Origin: Tetraselmis striata
Lineage: Eukaryota > Chlorophyta > Chlorodendrophyceae > Chlorodendrales > Chlorodendraceae
Assembly (NCBI GenBank): GCA_006384855.1
Contig: VCJN01000265.1
Location: 1 to 64,000, forward strand
DNA length: 64,000 nucleotides
Direction: 5' to 3'
In this document: positions 36,650 to 47,450 of the stretch, piece by piece
Numbering within the stretch: the stretch's first letter is position 1
Layout of the letters: each line of letters starts with the position of its first letter
Translations under genes and position numbers: made by a program
The notes under the pieces: generated by a model
Seen by the model: the letters and a program-made list of their open reading frames with translations, nothing else
Told to the model about the DNA's origin: nothing
The model's database searches: none

Positions 36650-37795
36650 GGGCTGGCGGAATGCGTTGGGGGTGCGTAGAGTAGCGTGTTGGTGAGATTC
36701 GGGGTGCATCGGACGCCGGATGCCCATCCACCCAGCGTAAAAGACGCCTACGTAATATTCACACTATATATATTCACACGCAAATGTGTGAAAACCGGAC
36801 ATTCCGTGCCGGATGGGTGGGAATACGGCGTCCGATGCAGCCAAAACCCCAGCAACACGCTATTCTGTGCACCGCCAATGCACTCCGCCAGCACCGCCTC
36901 ATTCTCTGTCGATTTCGAAAACGCCTTCACATTACCCACCGGTAATTGCAATTGCCACCGTGTAATGTTGTCACGATGTGCGCACACAACAACACTTACT
37001 ACCGGTTCCGACGCGGATGGAGGCGAGGCTTGCGGAGTGCGTTGGGGGTGCGTAGAGTAGCGTGCTGCAAATAATTGGGGTGCATCGGACGCCGGATGCC
37101 CACCCACCCGGCGTAAAAGACGCGTAATATTCACACTTTATTAACACACAAATGTGTGAAAACCGGACATTCCGTGCCGGATGGGTGGGAATACGGCGTC
37201 CGATGCAGCCAAAACCCCAGCAACACGCTATTCTGTGCACCGCCAATGCACTCCGCCAGCACCGCCACATTCTCTGTCGATTTCGAAAACGCCTTCACAT
37301 TGTCCACCGCTAATTGCAATTGCCGTGTAATGTTGTCACGATGTGCGCACACAACAACACTTACTACCGGTTCCGACGCGGATGGAGGCGAGGCTTGCGG
37401 AGTGCGTTGGGGGTGCGTAGAGTAGCGTGCTGCAAATAATTGGGGTGCATCGGACGCCGGATGCCCATCCACCCGGCGTAAAAGACGCGTAATATTCACA
37501 CTGCTTTATTAACACACAAATGTGTGAAAACCGGACATTCCGTGCCGGATGGGTGGGAATACGGCGTCCGATGCAGCCAAAACCCCAGCAACACGCTATT
37601 CTGTGCACCGCCAATGCACTCCGCCAGCACCGCCTCATTCTCTGTCGATTTCGAAAACGCCTTCACATTATCCACCGCTAATAATTGCAATTGCCACCGT
37701 TTAATGTTGTCACGATGTGCGCACACAACAACACTTACTACCGGTTCCGACGCGGATGGAGGCGAGGCTTGCGGAGTGCACTTGCGGTGCACAGA
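36650..37795 (+). repeat. Tandem array of a 368-bp repeat, three units
   Basis: The marker aatgtgtgaaaaccgg occurs at 36783, 37151 and 37519, exactly 368 bases apart. Units are nearly identical over their length. Each contains an inverted pair: ccggatgggtgggaatac...cgtccgatgca about 230 bases from tgcatcggacgccggatgcc. Each unit could therefore fold back. Open frames inside are copies of one another and not gene-like. Confidence 0.93.
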
Positions 37796-37892
37796 CTAGC
37801 GGGAGACTAGACCCATTGTCGCTTATTTACAAGCACGGGCGGTGCTGCCAGACCTGATCGTCTACGGCCGATATAATATTCACACTATATTA

Positions 37893-37940
37893 ACATCGGT
37901 GCACACCGCCGCACACCGCCGCACACCGCCGCACACCGCT
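37893..37940 (+). repeat. Short tandem cacaccgccg repeat
   Basis: About four to five 10-bp units (cacaccgccg) directly downstream of the 368-bp array. Confidence 0.85.
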
Positions 37941-38591
37941 GCGCGCGCACATTCGTCGCACACATTATCCCGGATTCACTCGCCGTATCCATTACGCCGT
38001 GCTACTTCAACAATAAACATTGCGAAATTACACCGACACAATGCCGCACCGACTAGCTCTTGACAATACGTGCATATAAATAGTAGTGGCGCGCTGCTCC
38101 TCGCCTCCGATGTGTCGTTGACTGCTGCGGAAGGCGGTCGTCGACTGGGTGTTAGTTTCTCCACCTCGGCCGCCCCCCCCCCCCCCCCCCCCCCGCCCCC
38201 CCCCCCCCCCCCTTCACCGCTCACAGCGCCATGGCCGACCTCGCCCCCCCGGGCAAAAGTGGGCGGCGAGCCTTGTTGTCTCGCGTGTCCGCGCCGCCGG
38301 CATCGAGGAGGACGAGAAAGACATGAGGAAACCCGTGACAAGGTGGGCGCGCAACAAAACACTCCATCCTCCGCATTAGCACGCACCCACTCGTGGCTAA
38401 CTTGTGCCGCGCGCAGGTTCGTCCGGGAGCGCCGTAAGGCCCACCTCAACGCCAAGGCTTCCACAGTGCCAGCGGCGCAACTCGTGGTGGCCGAGGAGGC
38501 CGCATCCTCAGCCGCTTAAAGGCGAAACGATTGTGGCTTGTTGTGGGTGTCTGGGCACAGGGGGCGTCCCGACGCCAAGGTAAGGAAGCTC

Positions 38592-38819
38592 ATGGCGGCG
38601 TCGTCGACGGCACAGCCTCCCGGGGTGGTGAAGACACTGACGGATGACAAGAAGCGGAAGAGGCCAGTGAAGAAACGCCGAGGTAAGAAACTGACGGTCG
38701 CGGAGTCGCAGGCGGAGGCGGAGGCGGAGGCGGAGGCGGAGGCGGAGGCGGAGGCGGAGGCAGCGAGATCGTCGAAGCGGAGGGTCCCCCGGGCACGCAA
38801 GAACAAGAACAAGCAGTAG
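38592..38819 (+). CDS. Small Lys/Glu-rich low-complexity frame, 75 aa
   Basis: ATG at 38592 opens a highly basic frame (KKRKRPVKKRRGKK) followed by an alternating Ala-Glu run coded by a gcggag hexanucleotide repeat (about 38708-38762), and a basic end (KNKNKQ). Poly(C) tracts lie on both sides. Nuclear or nucleolar-like composition is all that can be said. It may be the last exon of a longer gene, since another basic piece (FVRERRKAHLNAK) lies in frame-like fashion at 38415-38518. Confidence 0.25.
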   Translation: MAASSTAQPPGVVKTLTDDKKRKRPVKKRRGKKLTVAESQAEAEAEAEAEAEAEAEAARSSKRRVPRARKNKNKQ

Positions 38820-40545
38820 CCCCCGCCCCCTTTACCCCCCCCCCCCCCCCCCCCCCCCCAGGCGGGAGCGGCTGGCGGCGAGGGGGGGCGGGGGGGGGCG
38901 GGGCGGGCGTGGTCCCCCCGCCCCCCCCCCCCCCCCCCCCCCCGGGCCACATCCCCCGATGGCAGCTGTCGCGAATATTGTAATTCAATCATTCTTCGGC
39001 AAACCGCTGCCTGCCCCCGCCCTCCCCCTCGCGAATATTTATGTAACGTGAGCACTCTTTGGCAAAACATGGCAGCCAAACCGCCCATCTGATGACCTTT
39101 GATCGGACGGCTGGCAGGCCCGATCAGCAGTACTAGTACTGCAAATTCCCCAGTGTTACCAAGTACGTACGGCTGCGATTTGCGCTCCCATGTACTAATA
39201 GTCGTAGTTATCCACAGGACGACTAGGGTTCGTGCCCGGGTACCGGGTACCGGGTACTACATCCCCGGTACCGGCGTAATAAATATATCGCGTACTACCC
39301 GGTACTACACGGACAACCTTGTACCTTGTACGTCAGTGCCATGTACGCTTCACCGGGCTGGTACGACTGCCAGAATGATGACAAAAAGGATTTATCGCCC
39401 GCCGGCAATAACGCCGGATGTACTCGCACGTAACTGGATGGACGTGCCGCCACCAGCAGCAGCCTTCACGGATAAATAATAGTCGCTAGTAGTAGTGCTT
39501 CGTCACCTGTATGTCACATCTGAATCTCACAGTGTTGGTAGGGGCAAGTCACTGGCGCTCATGCTGATTCGATGCATGGTAACGTGTCCGCGCGACTGCA
39601 TCTTAGCCGGCTTGATACCTCCGTATACCGTTGGCCGTTGCGTCGTCACGGAGCTTGTGAGGCGTTAAAGTACAGTGTGGCGAAACCCGGAGCGATTACG
39701 GGTACACGCGCGAGGCGCAATGTGGGTCCAATGTACTTAATTAGGGGATGGCACAACATGCTACCGGTAGCATATTACGGAACGTTGTGAGACATGCACG
39801 TCATTGAGACTACTGAGCCTAGCTAAAGGTGACGTGCAGTCCTCCGCTAGTGCTCGTACCCGTACGGGCCGCAGTACCAACTATTGGATCCGATGCAACG
39901 GTGGTCGTAGATAGACACGGTAGATACGGGGATTACACACCCATTCCCTGGGAAAATTGCGATTACGTGCCATAACGGTATATTTACGAGACAGTCCGGG
40001 AGACTAGTGTCCGCGTGGGCTGCCATGGTTTGAGAAGCGGCTTAGCACTCTATCGGCCTCAAAGTTTCTAATCGAAATGAACCTTTCCTTATTTGGCGGG
40101 ATGTATTGGCGTTTGCGTTTGCGTTCACTGAAGAGTGTTTGCTCTGCCACTCGGTGGTTTCAATTCTGTGCGTCCTCTATTTCGTTCGGCGAAATGTACC
40201 GGTTCGATTGCCCGTCGGGCATGAGACACATATACCGATGTCGTTTTCGCTCCGTGCGATAAATTTGCCACGATTACGTTCGCAAAAAGAAAAGCAAATC
40301 AGTACCACCAAGGGACACGAGTTGTGATCTCTATGATCCCCGGCTCCATTTGTCCTCTTCGGCTGCTGCGGCGACTGATGAATTTGACTCGGCCTATTGG
40401 TAGGCAAGCTCATGTTCGTTCAATCTTTCAAGGCTTTATCGTAAAATTTGTCCGGTCTTCCCCGGGTGAAAATATTCCCAATGGCAAATCTAATAAATTT
40501 GCCTAGTACAATCGGTACTTGTCGCAGTGGATAGGCTCGTCTACT
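38820..40545. other. Intergenic accessory DNA, no gene recognised
   Basis: Contains poly(C) runs at about 38838-38860 and 38924-38943 and a ggtaccgg-rich patch near 39235-39275. Base composition becomes more AT-rich after about 39960. Short open frames show no family similarity. Confidence 0.4.
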
Positions 40546-40866
40546 ATGGGCGTTACCGCTAAGGAGTTCCTAGCTACTTCCGGATCACACTCTTATTGCC
40601 GTAGTGGCGGTGCTGCTGCCGATGCTAATGTTTGGATTGTCCGAGAAGACTGGGGTGAGCAAACGGACTCTGGTAGTGGTTCGTGCCAAGTCACGTATAT
40701 GAATAGTAGCGAGGAGAGACTGATGCTCTATGTATCACGCGCAATCATGCCCGTCTCGGGTTCCACTACTGTTGTGGACCAACGCTCGGTCGTTGCCGAA
40801 ACGCCGACCATACCTGTGCCTTGCGAGGCTTCCGTGCCGGAATATGAACCGGACAAATATATATAG
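40546..40866 (+). CDS. Hypothetical frame of about 107 aa
   Basis: The frame from ATG 40546 encodes a Ser/Thr/Val-rich product ending EYEPDKYI. It is the longest open piece in an AT-richer stretch upstream of the Harbinger transposase remnant. No family recognised. It may be part of that element or a chance frame. Confidence 0.15.
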   Translation: MGVTAKEFLATSGSHSYCRSGGAAADANVWIVREDWGEQTDSGSGSCQVTYMNSSEERLMLYVSRAIMPVSGSTTVVDQRSVVAETPTIPVPCEASVPEYEPDKYI

Positions 40867-40999
40867 TTCCTGAGGTGGACGGCTGCCCAGAATATATTCT
40901 TACTCGGTAACTATGTTCCCGAGCGGGCTACTGAGGATGAGTCTTGATTTTGGCTGATCACTCTAGAATGGCTCCGCCGATCTTGCTTACACTCATCGG

Positions 41000-41568
41000 T
41001 TGCACACTGAGGCTACGTAGTAGTGTTGTCTCAGTTTCTAGCGCCCCTTTGCGGGCGGGCACGGCTCGGAAAACCGAGCGTTTTCAATTGCCGTGAATAT
41101 AGTTGTACGCAGCATGCAGAGCACAAATGGAGACTCGCATTTGAACATGCCAGTTTTTCGTGCCGCAGCCCGCCCCATATCTAATGCGGCGGCTGTCATT
41201 ATGATTGCTCATTCTCTCGCCATGCGTACCGACGCTCTAATTTCCCACGCGCCCTTTCTCTGGAGTTTCATTTGAATTTTGCGTACTGAGGTACCATGTT
41301 TCTGTGATTTGTTTTGTGCCTGGCGGTGGTGCGAGTACAGTGATAAGGATTACTACAGATACATGTAGTTCTGTGATTTCATGCGTTGATCTACTGACTA
41401 ACTGTGCTATTTTTGTGCCTTTTGGTTGAAGTGACACTGCTAGACGACCGCTGGCGTGGAGACGGGATTTATAATTACATTATAGAGGCAACGATTACAC
41501 GCCGGCTTTTCTATTTCCTGTAACGAACCCCCCTGTGCCTACCGACATTTACCGGTTGCACACTGAGG
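41000..41568 (+). repeat. Pair of 20-bp direct repeats
   Basis: cggttgcacactgaggctac occurs near 41000 and again near 41549. The flanks differ. They may mark a small insertion or recombination product upstream of the Harbinger remnant. Confidence 0.5.
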
Positions 41569-41635
41569 CTACCAACTAGTTTTGAACGATGGATCAACTG
41601 CTAAGGATTAACTACAAGGTTGGTACTCCATCCTG

Positions 41636-42238
41636 GTGGTGGCTGTCGTAAACAATTTCTACATGTTTTTGGGCGATGATGTCGGACGCCCCGGCCGCAT
41701 GTCGGACTCGACGGCGTGCCAGTTGTCAAATTTCCACCATCAAATCTCCCTTGACATAGAGAAATGGTTGGGACCTTCTGGCGTCCTCATCAGTGATGGA
41801 GCATTCGGAGAAGCGGACTACATCATCTCGCCTTACCCTGAGGTCAACTTGTCTGCAAAGGAACAATACTTCAATTTATGTTTCTCTTCAACAAGGATGT
41901 ATGTGGAGCAAGTCTTTGGTATGTGGAAGTCTCGTTGGTGAGTATGCATTCGTGAGCAGCAATGCTCCCATGGCATGATGTCCTTAATGACATATGCCAC
42001 CATGATTTTGCACAACGGTTGCATATTCCACAGGTGCACCGGTGATTTCACAACAGACCCTGCAGCCATTGTCACGTTCATGGAGAAACATCCACTGCCA
42101 CGCTGCAAAGCGTGCCAATCTGAGAACGTGATTCATTGTGTGCACAATCAGCCACCATCTCAAGTGGCAAGTGTAAATCCAGACATGTTGAAAAGGCGCG
42201 ACATCATCGTTGATAAACCTGGGTTAATTATGTTCTAG
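41636..42238 (+). pseudogene. PIF/Harbinger transposase (DDE_Tnp_4), decayed
   Basis: The frame from 41636 carries GRPGRMSDSTACQLS, then LISDGAFGEADYIISPYP with the second catalytic Asp, then YFNLCFSSTRMYVEQVFG with the catalytic Glu, and KSRW. This is the standard HARBI1-like order. A stop follows at 41939. Another frame from 41975 continues with YATMILHNGCIF, matching the family phrase ending LHN, and ends RRDIIVDKPG. The region with the first Asp is missing upstream. It is therefore a 5'-truncated, frame-broken copy. Its usual partner, a Myb/SANT-like protein, lies convergently at 42468-43726. Confidence 0.8.
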
Positions 42239-42467
42239 ACAGGATCCAACGCGGTTTGCCCATTGAGACTGCATATGGTTCTCACAACATTGTGAATCGG
42301 TAAATTCGTAATTCAACCCCCTTTCACGAAACAAGAAATATTGTTGCGTATCTAAGCATGATGTCACACCCTCCTCATCACGTGTATGCACACTGTTGGC
42401 CAGTCACCCAATTGCTTGCCAGCCTCATATCCTGGCTAGTCTAGCAATCATCGAATCAGTTGGGTCA

Positions 42468-43726
42468 TTATTTGGGCAAATGCTTGTCCATCTCTTTCTT
42501 TCTTAGCCCTATACCATGTACCATCGCCTCGCGAGCGAGGGCAGCCTGACTCTCAACCATACTGCAAAATGAACCTGCCATCACCTCAACGGCGTGAATG
42601 GAACTCTCCTTCATGGTTTCCATATGTTGTTGTGCGATTTGCTTTATCTCGTTCACCTTCTTAGGCCATCCCCTCTTCTTCTCTGGCTCATCGCCATCGG
42701 CTGCTATTGCTTGGGGAACCCGCCGCTTTAATTTAGCCGCCAACATGCGCGGCCTTAATCTCCATGCAATGGGTTCGTTGGTCTCCGCAAGGTCATTGCC
42801 ACCCCGCTCATCTGCAGCCGCAGCCACAGCCACCGCCTCCTCATGGCCAGCTTCAGGCACCGGATCCTTGTCCAGCTGGTCAGGGCGACGGCGGGCGTTT
42901 ACCAGAGCGCCAACGTTTAAAACGCCACCATGAAGCACGAATCCACCTTCGCCAAGCGGTCCTTCCAACGCTCCGGATTGAAGCAACTCGTCGAAGAATT
43001 GGGGAGCTCTTGCCCTCAGACGGTCCACCGTGTCTCTGCCATTCCCTGAGCTTCCATGGGTTCCGTCGACACGGGCGAGGGCGAGGCGGTGCTTGCGCGC
43101 TGCGCGCAGCATGTTGTCGTATTTGTCACGCATTGGCGTGAGCGCGCGCTGCCCTCGCGCACGAACGTCCACACCTTGTCAATCTTCTCGGTGCGGTTCA
43201 GGATGCGTGCCATCGCTGGGTCGGCGTCATTCACGACCAGAATCAGTAAAGCGCAGTCTGCCTGTGTATAGCGCTCCCCCTCGGCGCTGTCTTTGGGCGG
43301 CTCCTCAGGTTCTGCAACCGTGTCAACCTTCTTGGTCGAGCTGCCACCAATTGCCTTGGTGGCCTTCTTGGTCGATCTGCCACCAGTCGCCTTGGTGGCC
43401 TTCTTGGTAGAGCGCTTGGGAGCGGAAGGACCGGCCTCTCCAGATGGCGGTGCATCTTGCTCGTCGTCGTCCTTCCCCCCCGGCTCGTGGCGTTCTTGGT
43501 CGACGTCGCTTCCTCCGACAAAGTCGACTTGCATGTTGGCGCCAACAGCGCGGAAAGTCTCCAGCCCGTGCTCTTCTTCGGCGTTGGCGCGTTCTTGGCG
43601 CGCTGCCACCGCCGGAACATCACGACCTTTTGAGCCGTTTGCGTGGACATGGATGACTCCCATGACAGCAAGAGCACTCGCCTTCTCTCGCTCGAGCGTG
43701 GCAGCACGAGCCTCATCGGCGGTCAA
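42468..43726 (-). pseudogene. Myb/SANT-like DNA-binding partner of the Harbinger element, frameshifted
   Basis: Two overlapping minus-strand frames form one protein with a shift near 43145-43165. The first (from 43726) has a charged N-terminus, repeated STKKATKA motifs and the start of a Myb/SANT-like domain (RYTQADCALLILVVND, IDKVWTFVREG). The second continues it with ALTPMRDKYDNMLRAARKH, then VDRLRARAPQFFDELL, and a C-terminal part with a basic patch (EPEKKRGWPKK) and a helical tail ending HLPK at 42468. Harbinger elements encode such a protein to recruit the transposase to terminal repeats and the nucleus. The shift indicates inactivation unless it is a short intron. Confidence 0.7.
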
Positions 43727-43789
43727 ATCGTGTCAAATGGTGTTCGGACTGGTGGTCAAATCGCGAGGCTCCAGTAATTTGGACCTCAG

Positions 43790-43811
43790 CGAGTGACCAA
43801 GTCACTCGCGT
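43790..43811. other. Perfect short palindrome
   Basis: gcgagtgac/gtcactcgc arms flank a three-base centre beside the start of the Myb-like frame. It may be part of a terminal repeat of the Harbinger element; the partner end was not found. Confidence 0.4.
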
Positions 43812-44537
43812 TTACTATTTGGTCGTGTACCGGTCGGTACGTCAAAGAGCATAGGATGGACGGCGCACATGCGTCCATCGTTCATCGCACGGCTCACAGA
43901 TGTCGTGTGTAACGAACTCGCCGCCGCCCATGGGTGGCCCACCTGCCTGCGCGCCCCACCCGTGGCACACCCACCACCCGGCCGCCATTACCCGTCCACT
44001 GCGTTTTCGGCCGCCTAGCTACGTCGAGGCGACCGCCCCAACCCGAAAGTCAGTCAACGTTTCTCGCCTAGGGGCTATGGCTAGCGTACAGAAGGAGGAC
44101 CAACTCTTCGCTCTCATCCCAACCGATGACGACGAGGAACATATGGCGGGCGGCGAGCAGTCGGACGCGCCCGCCGTGTGTGCGCCAGTCTGAGCGGCGC
44201 CATGGTGGTAGGTGGGTGCCACAGGTAGGCGGCGCAATGCGATACCGTCAGTGAGTACGGACACAATGCGCACGGGCGGGGCTCCGAGCCGCTACCCACA
44301 GCCTATGGCGCGGTGGGGAGGAGCGGCTACCGTTACGCGCGCGGATGGCGTCACCAGTTGAAATTGCGAGATATGCAAACACGGTCGCTGTTTGGTCAGG
44401 ATAGGATGCATTCCTGCATGCAATTCTCGTCATACGGGCGAAAGTAGGTTTATTTCCAAATGAGTGATTTGGTTAGGATAGGACGGCGGTCAGGTATTTC
44501 TCATCCTAAAAAGGGGGTTACTTCCGCGGGAGCCCGG

Positions 44538-44672
44538 AAAATACCTAAATACTAAAATACTGCTCGCACCGCCTGACGGAATCATAGTCACGACATTTCC
44601 TTATCGCCTTCTGCAGCTAGCTCACGTATAAATAACTAATATAGTCACGGCATTTTAGTATTTTCTGGCGGA
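44538..44672. repeat. Small foldback with aaaatact/agtatttt arms
   Basis: ggaaaatac...actaaaatactgc near 44538-44563 is inverted at 44650-44668 (ttttagtattttctgg). The motif aaaatact or its complement recurs near 44960, 45008, 45578, 45650 and 45678. Confidence 0.4.
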
Positions 44673-45689
44673 TTTGGGCGGGGCGCGGGGGCGACGTTCT
44701 TGTCGAATAGCGCCTCGTCGGCCGCGCCCGCAGCGGGCACTATGTCTTCGCCATCTCCGCCCGCCGCCTCTTTTTCCACGGGCGGGGACGCAGTCATGCT
44801 CGCCACGAGTACGTCGATCAACGGGGGTTGTAGAGGGCCGGGATGGAGGCGGTATGTTTACGTATGGGCAGGAGATCACGTAGCAGCCGCAGCCCGTCGG
44901 ATTCGTGTTGTCAAGCAGCAAGCGCCGCGCCCGCCCGCCCGATAGTATAGGGTACTGTATGCTCAAAATACTCCTCCCGTCATCCTGTGCGCCGAAGCCG
45001 CCGAGAGAGTATTTTAAAAGGTACCCCGGGACGCTAGCTTCTATCGTTCTAAAGTACTATCCAATAGATAGTATGTCGGAAGGAGATTGTCGAAGTGATG
45101 GCAGAGTGGCACTGTCACTGATATGGGGGATGGAGAGTCGGCGAGAGTCGGCGTGCACGCGTCGAATCACGTCGAGTGCCAGCAAGCAAGATGCAAACTG
45201 GGAAGGCAACGGGCTGCTGTGAGCCGTGGGCGATGGACGAAAGGTAGTCGATGTCGCCGTAGTGATGGCTGAGTGGCACTGTCACTGGAGACTTGGAGAA
45301 AGTAGGTGAGTCGGGACCTTGTGGGAAAAGCAGTTGACTGAATTTACAGGAGCCGAGGCTAACAATTCATACCAGCCGGCTAGGTGTCGATTAGGGCAGA
45401 CACCGCTCCATGAAAGAAGGCAATCTGGCAAAGAAGTCTAAGTGCCGTACTCTGGTAGCATCTGGGTGTCGTACATCTTAGGCACATGTACGGCAGTCAG
45501 CACTTCACTGGATAATGCGGATTTCACAGCGAGAAAATGCGGATTCAGGGTACAGGGGTACCCTGGGTCCAACATAGTATTTTCACATGCGGAAGTACGA
45601 GCTAAAAAACTGGTAAAAAGGGATTGCGTCAGGGGAGCCGCGGTACAGTATTTTAGTTCAAAGTGTGAAAACAAAATACTACATAAATA

Positions 45690-45955
45690 CGCTCAGTGGT
45701 AGAGCGAGTGACTACGAGTATGTAAGTCGGCGGCTCGAGACCGGCCGGGCCGTGAGAGCTTAGTCGTCACTGCATACTCGTACCGGTACTGTCTCATCTC
45801 GTAACAAAGACGCAGTGATTCAGTACCGGGGAACGTCACGAATCGAATGAGGACCTGAAAAATGGGCCAACGTGCGGATAGGCGGGCTGGTCCCAGCTCG
45901 CCTAGGCCGTCTGTCCGGATTACGAGTACCTGTACCCGTAATACCGGCAAAACCT
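45690..45955 (+). mobile_element. tRNA-derived SINE, family 1, copy a
   Basis: The head reads tacgctcagtggtagagcg, an A-box-like tRNA start, and ggctcgagacc about 30 bases on resembles a B box. The body contains gtaccggtactgtctc, aacaaagacgcag, gacctgaaaaatgggcca, ggccgtctgtccggattac and ends near taccggcaaaacc. The same order is found at 61930-62222. It directly abuts a family-2 SINE. Confidence 0.8.
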
Positions 45956-45958
45956 TTA

Positions 45959-46215
45959 CAAGGTACATCCCTTGTCCGCTCGATAGAGCGGTCGTCTCGT
46001 ATGCAAGAGACCCGGGTTCGATTCCTGGCTGATGTATTTCGGCAATATCGGCCCGGCGTGTCCCGGGTTTACCCGGTTAATGCATTAGCCCTTCGGGGTT
46101 CGAATGAGGCAATGGTCTATCGGCTATGCCAGACCTACGACTGCAGTTGGCGCACGAGGTCAAGTGCTGGGGCGGCTTCGGCCGATGTCCCGGGGCGAAC
46201 TTTACTTTTACTTTA
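45959..46215 (+). mobile_element. tRNA-derived SINE, family 2, copy c (best preserved)
   Basis: The tRNA-like head gtccgctcgatagagcggtc is followed by a perfect B box ggttcgattcc at 46015-46025. The body has caatatcggcccggcgtgtc, cccttcggggttcgaatgag, ccagacctacgac and gaggtcaagtgctggggcgg. The end is gcgaactttacttttacttta. An internal Pol III promoter in the head would drive transcription. Confidence 0.85.
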
Positions 46216-46237
46216 CATAAATACATAAATAATCCTG

Positions 46238-46496
46238 ATTAATTCTTTGTCCGCTCTGTTGAGTGCGGTGGTCTCATATGTGCGAGGTGTTAGGAAACGA
46301 TTCCCGGTCGATGTGTGTCGGCAATATCGGCCCGGCGTGTCCTGGGTTTGCCCGGTTGATGCATAGCCCTTCGGGGTTGAAATGGGGCAATGGTCTTAAA
46401 AGGCTATCCCAGACCTAAGATTGCAGATGGCGCAAGAGGTCATCACGTGCTCAGACGGCTTCGGCCAATGTCTCCCTCGGGGGGCGGACTTTTTGT
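46238..46496 (+). mobile_element. SINE family 2, copy d, diverged
   Basis: Same order as copy c with more substitutions and small indels (B-box region gattcccggtcgatg, body cggcccggcgtgtcctggg, end gggggcggactttttg). Confidence 0.75.
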
Positions 46497-46505
46497 CCTA
46501 ATTAA

Positions 46506-46600
46506 TAAGGTACATTAATAAGGTACATTCCTTGCCCGCTTGGTTGAGCGATCGTCTCTTACGCGAGAAGTCCCGGGTTCGATTCATGGCTTGGGCGATG
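46506..46600 (+). mobile_element. SINE family 2, copy e, head only
   Basis: aaggtacattccttgcccgc leads into the tRNA-like head with a B box (ggttcgattca). The sequence then leaves the family at gatgtagtttggcggg. The third family-2 copy in a row. Confidence 0.7.
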
Positions 46601-46604
46601 TAGT

Positions 46605-46740
46605 TTGGCGGGAGGGGGCCAAAACGCGAGCAAAAAGGTAATGTATCACGCGCACCGTGTTTTGGCTCTGTTTTTGAGCCCTAATCCGAGCAAAGTGAGC
46701 CAAATCTCGTTATACCGAAAAGGACGAATTTAGGGTTTCG
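46605..46740 (+). repeat. Dispersed segment, inverted relative to 54560-54690
   Basis: ggccaaaacgcgagcaaaaa here is the complement of the sequence at about 54661-54680. ccctaatccgagc and agccaaatct resemble ccctaatcgggc and gatttggct on the far side. Both copies touch a family-2 SINE and bracket the large repeat domain. Confidence 0.6.
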
Positions 46741-46876
46741 TACAATTGCATTAAGTACTGGGATCATGGCGCTGGCACGACCGCGGCTTCTAGATTGTGT
46801 CGTCAACGGTTTTCGCAAGGGGGGGCATCACTCGCCACACCCGTGCCGTGCCCCATAGGCCTCCTACCTTATAGCC

Positions 46877-47450
46877 ATGTCAAATTCGGCGTGGTCCAAT
46901 GGCGAGCATATCGACGGCATGTTTCAGTACATGCAGGTCAATTCTGAGCGTGTGTGGTCGATGTTGCAGCGTCTGGAACCTGCGCTTGGTGCCGATACGG
47001 CACGGGGCTTGCTGACTAGATTTGTCGACCGCTCCTTGGCTGAGGTTCCGGTGCTTCCACGAACTGGTGCGACTCCAACACATGGCAGCGCTGGACAGGA
47101 GGCAAGCGTCGGGCCTAATGACCGGGAGTTCCCAGCACCGGCTGAGGCGTCAAACATTCGAGGGGGGGTGCCCGCAGACCGTGAAGCCCTTGCGTCGCTG
47201 CCAAAGTTTCGGGCGGAAGCTACAACCCCAACCCGTACCGGGACTCGCTTACCGCCTCGCACGCAACCTTCTACCAGCGTCCCGGTCCAATAACACCAAC
47301 CTTCCAAGTCAGGAGGACATGATCATGAGTGGTTAAGGCCGGTTGTAGATGAAAGAGAGTGGGAGTCGTACAAGGCCTTGAAGACTGATATTCTCGACTT
47401 CGGCAAAAAGTGGTGCTACCTCCACCGATCTAGCGCCGCGAAGGTAAGGG
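46877..47450 (+). pseudogene. Hypothetical protein fragment, possibly gag-like
   Basis: A frame from ATG 46877 to 47293 gives 138 aa: an N-terminal helical part (HIDGMFQYMQVNSERVWSML, LGADTARGLLTRFVD), then a Pro/Thr-rich linker. In another frame, 47325-47443 continues with EREWESYKALKTDILDFGKK and then WCYLHRSSAAKV. The repeat array begins directly after it, so the reading ends there. Helix, disordered linker and helical domain would suit a retroelement gag or a tyrosine-recombinase element ORF1, but no diagnostic motif is present. Confidence 0.3.

Noticed and set aside
36748..37792. Repeated frames of about 90-128 codons in the 368-bp array
   Set aside because: They recur with the repeat unit on both strands and have no protein-like features.
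45690..45760. Candidate tRNA genes at 45690, 45970 and 61935
   Set aside because: A and B boxes are present, but no acceptor stem closes, the anticodon arms are poor, and each continues into a shared SINE body.
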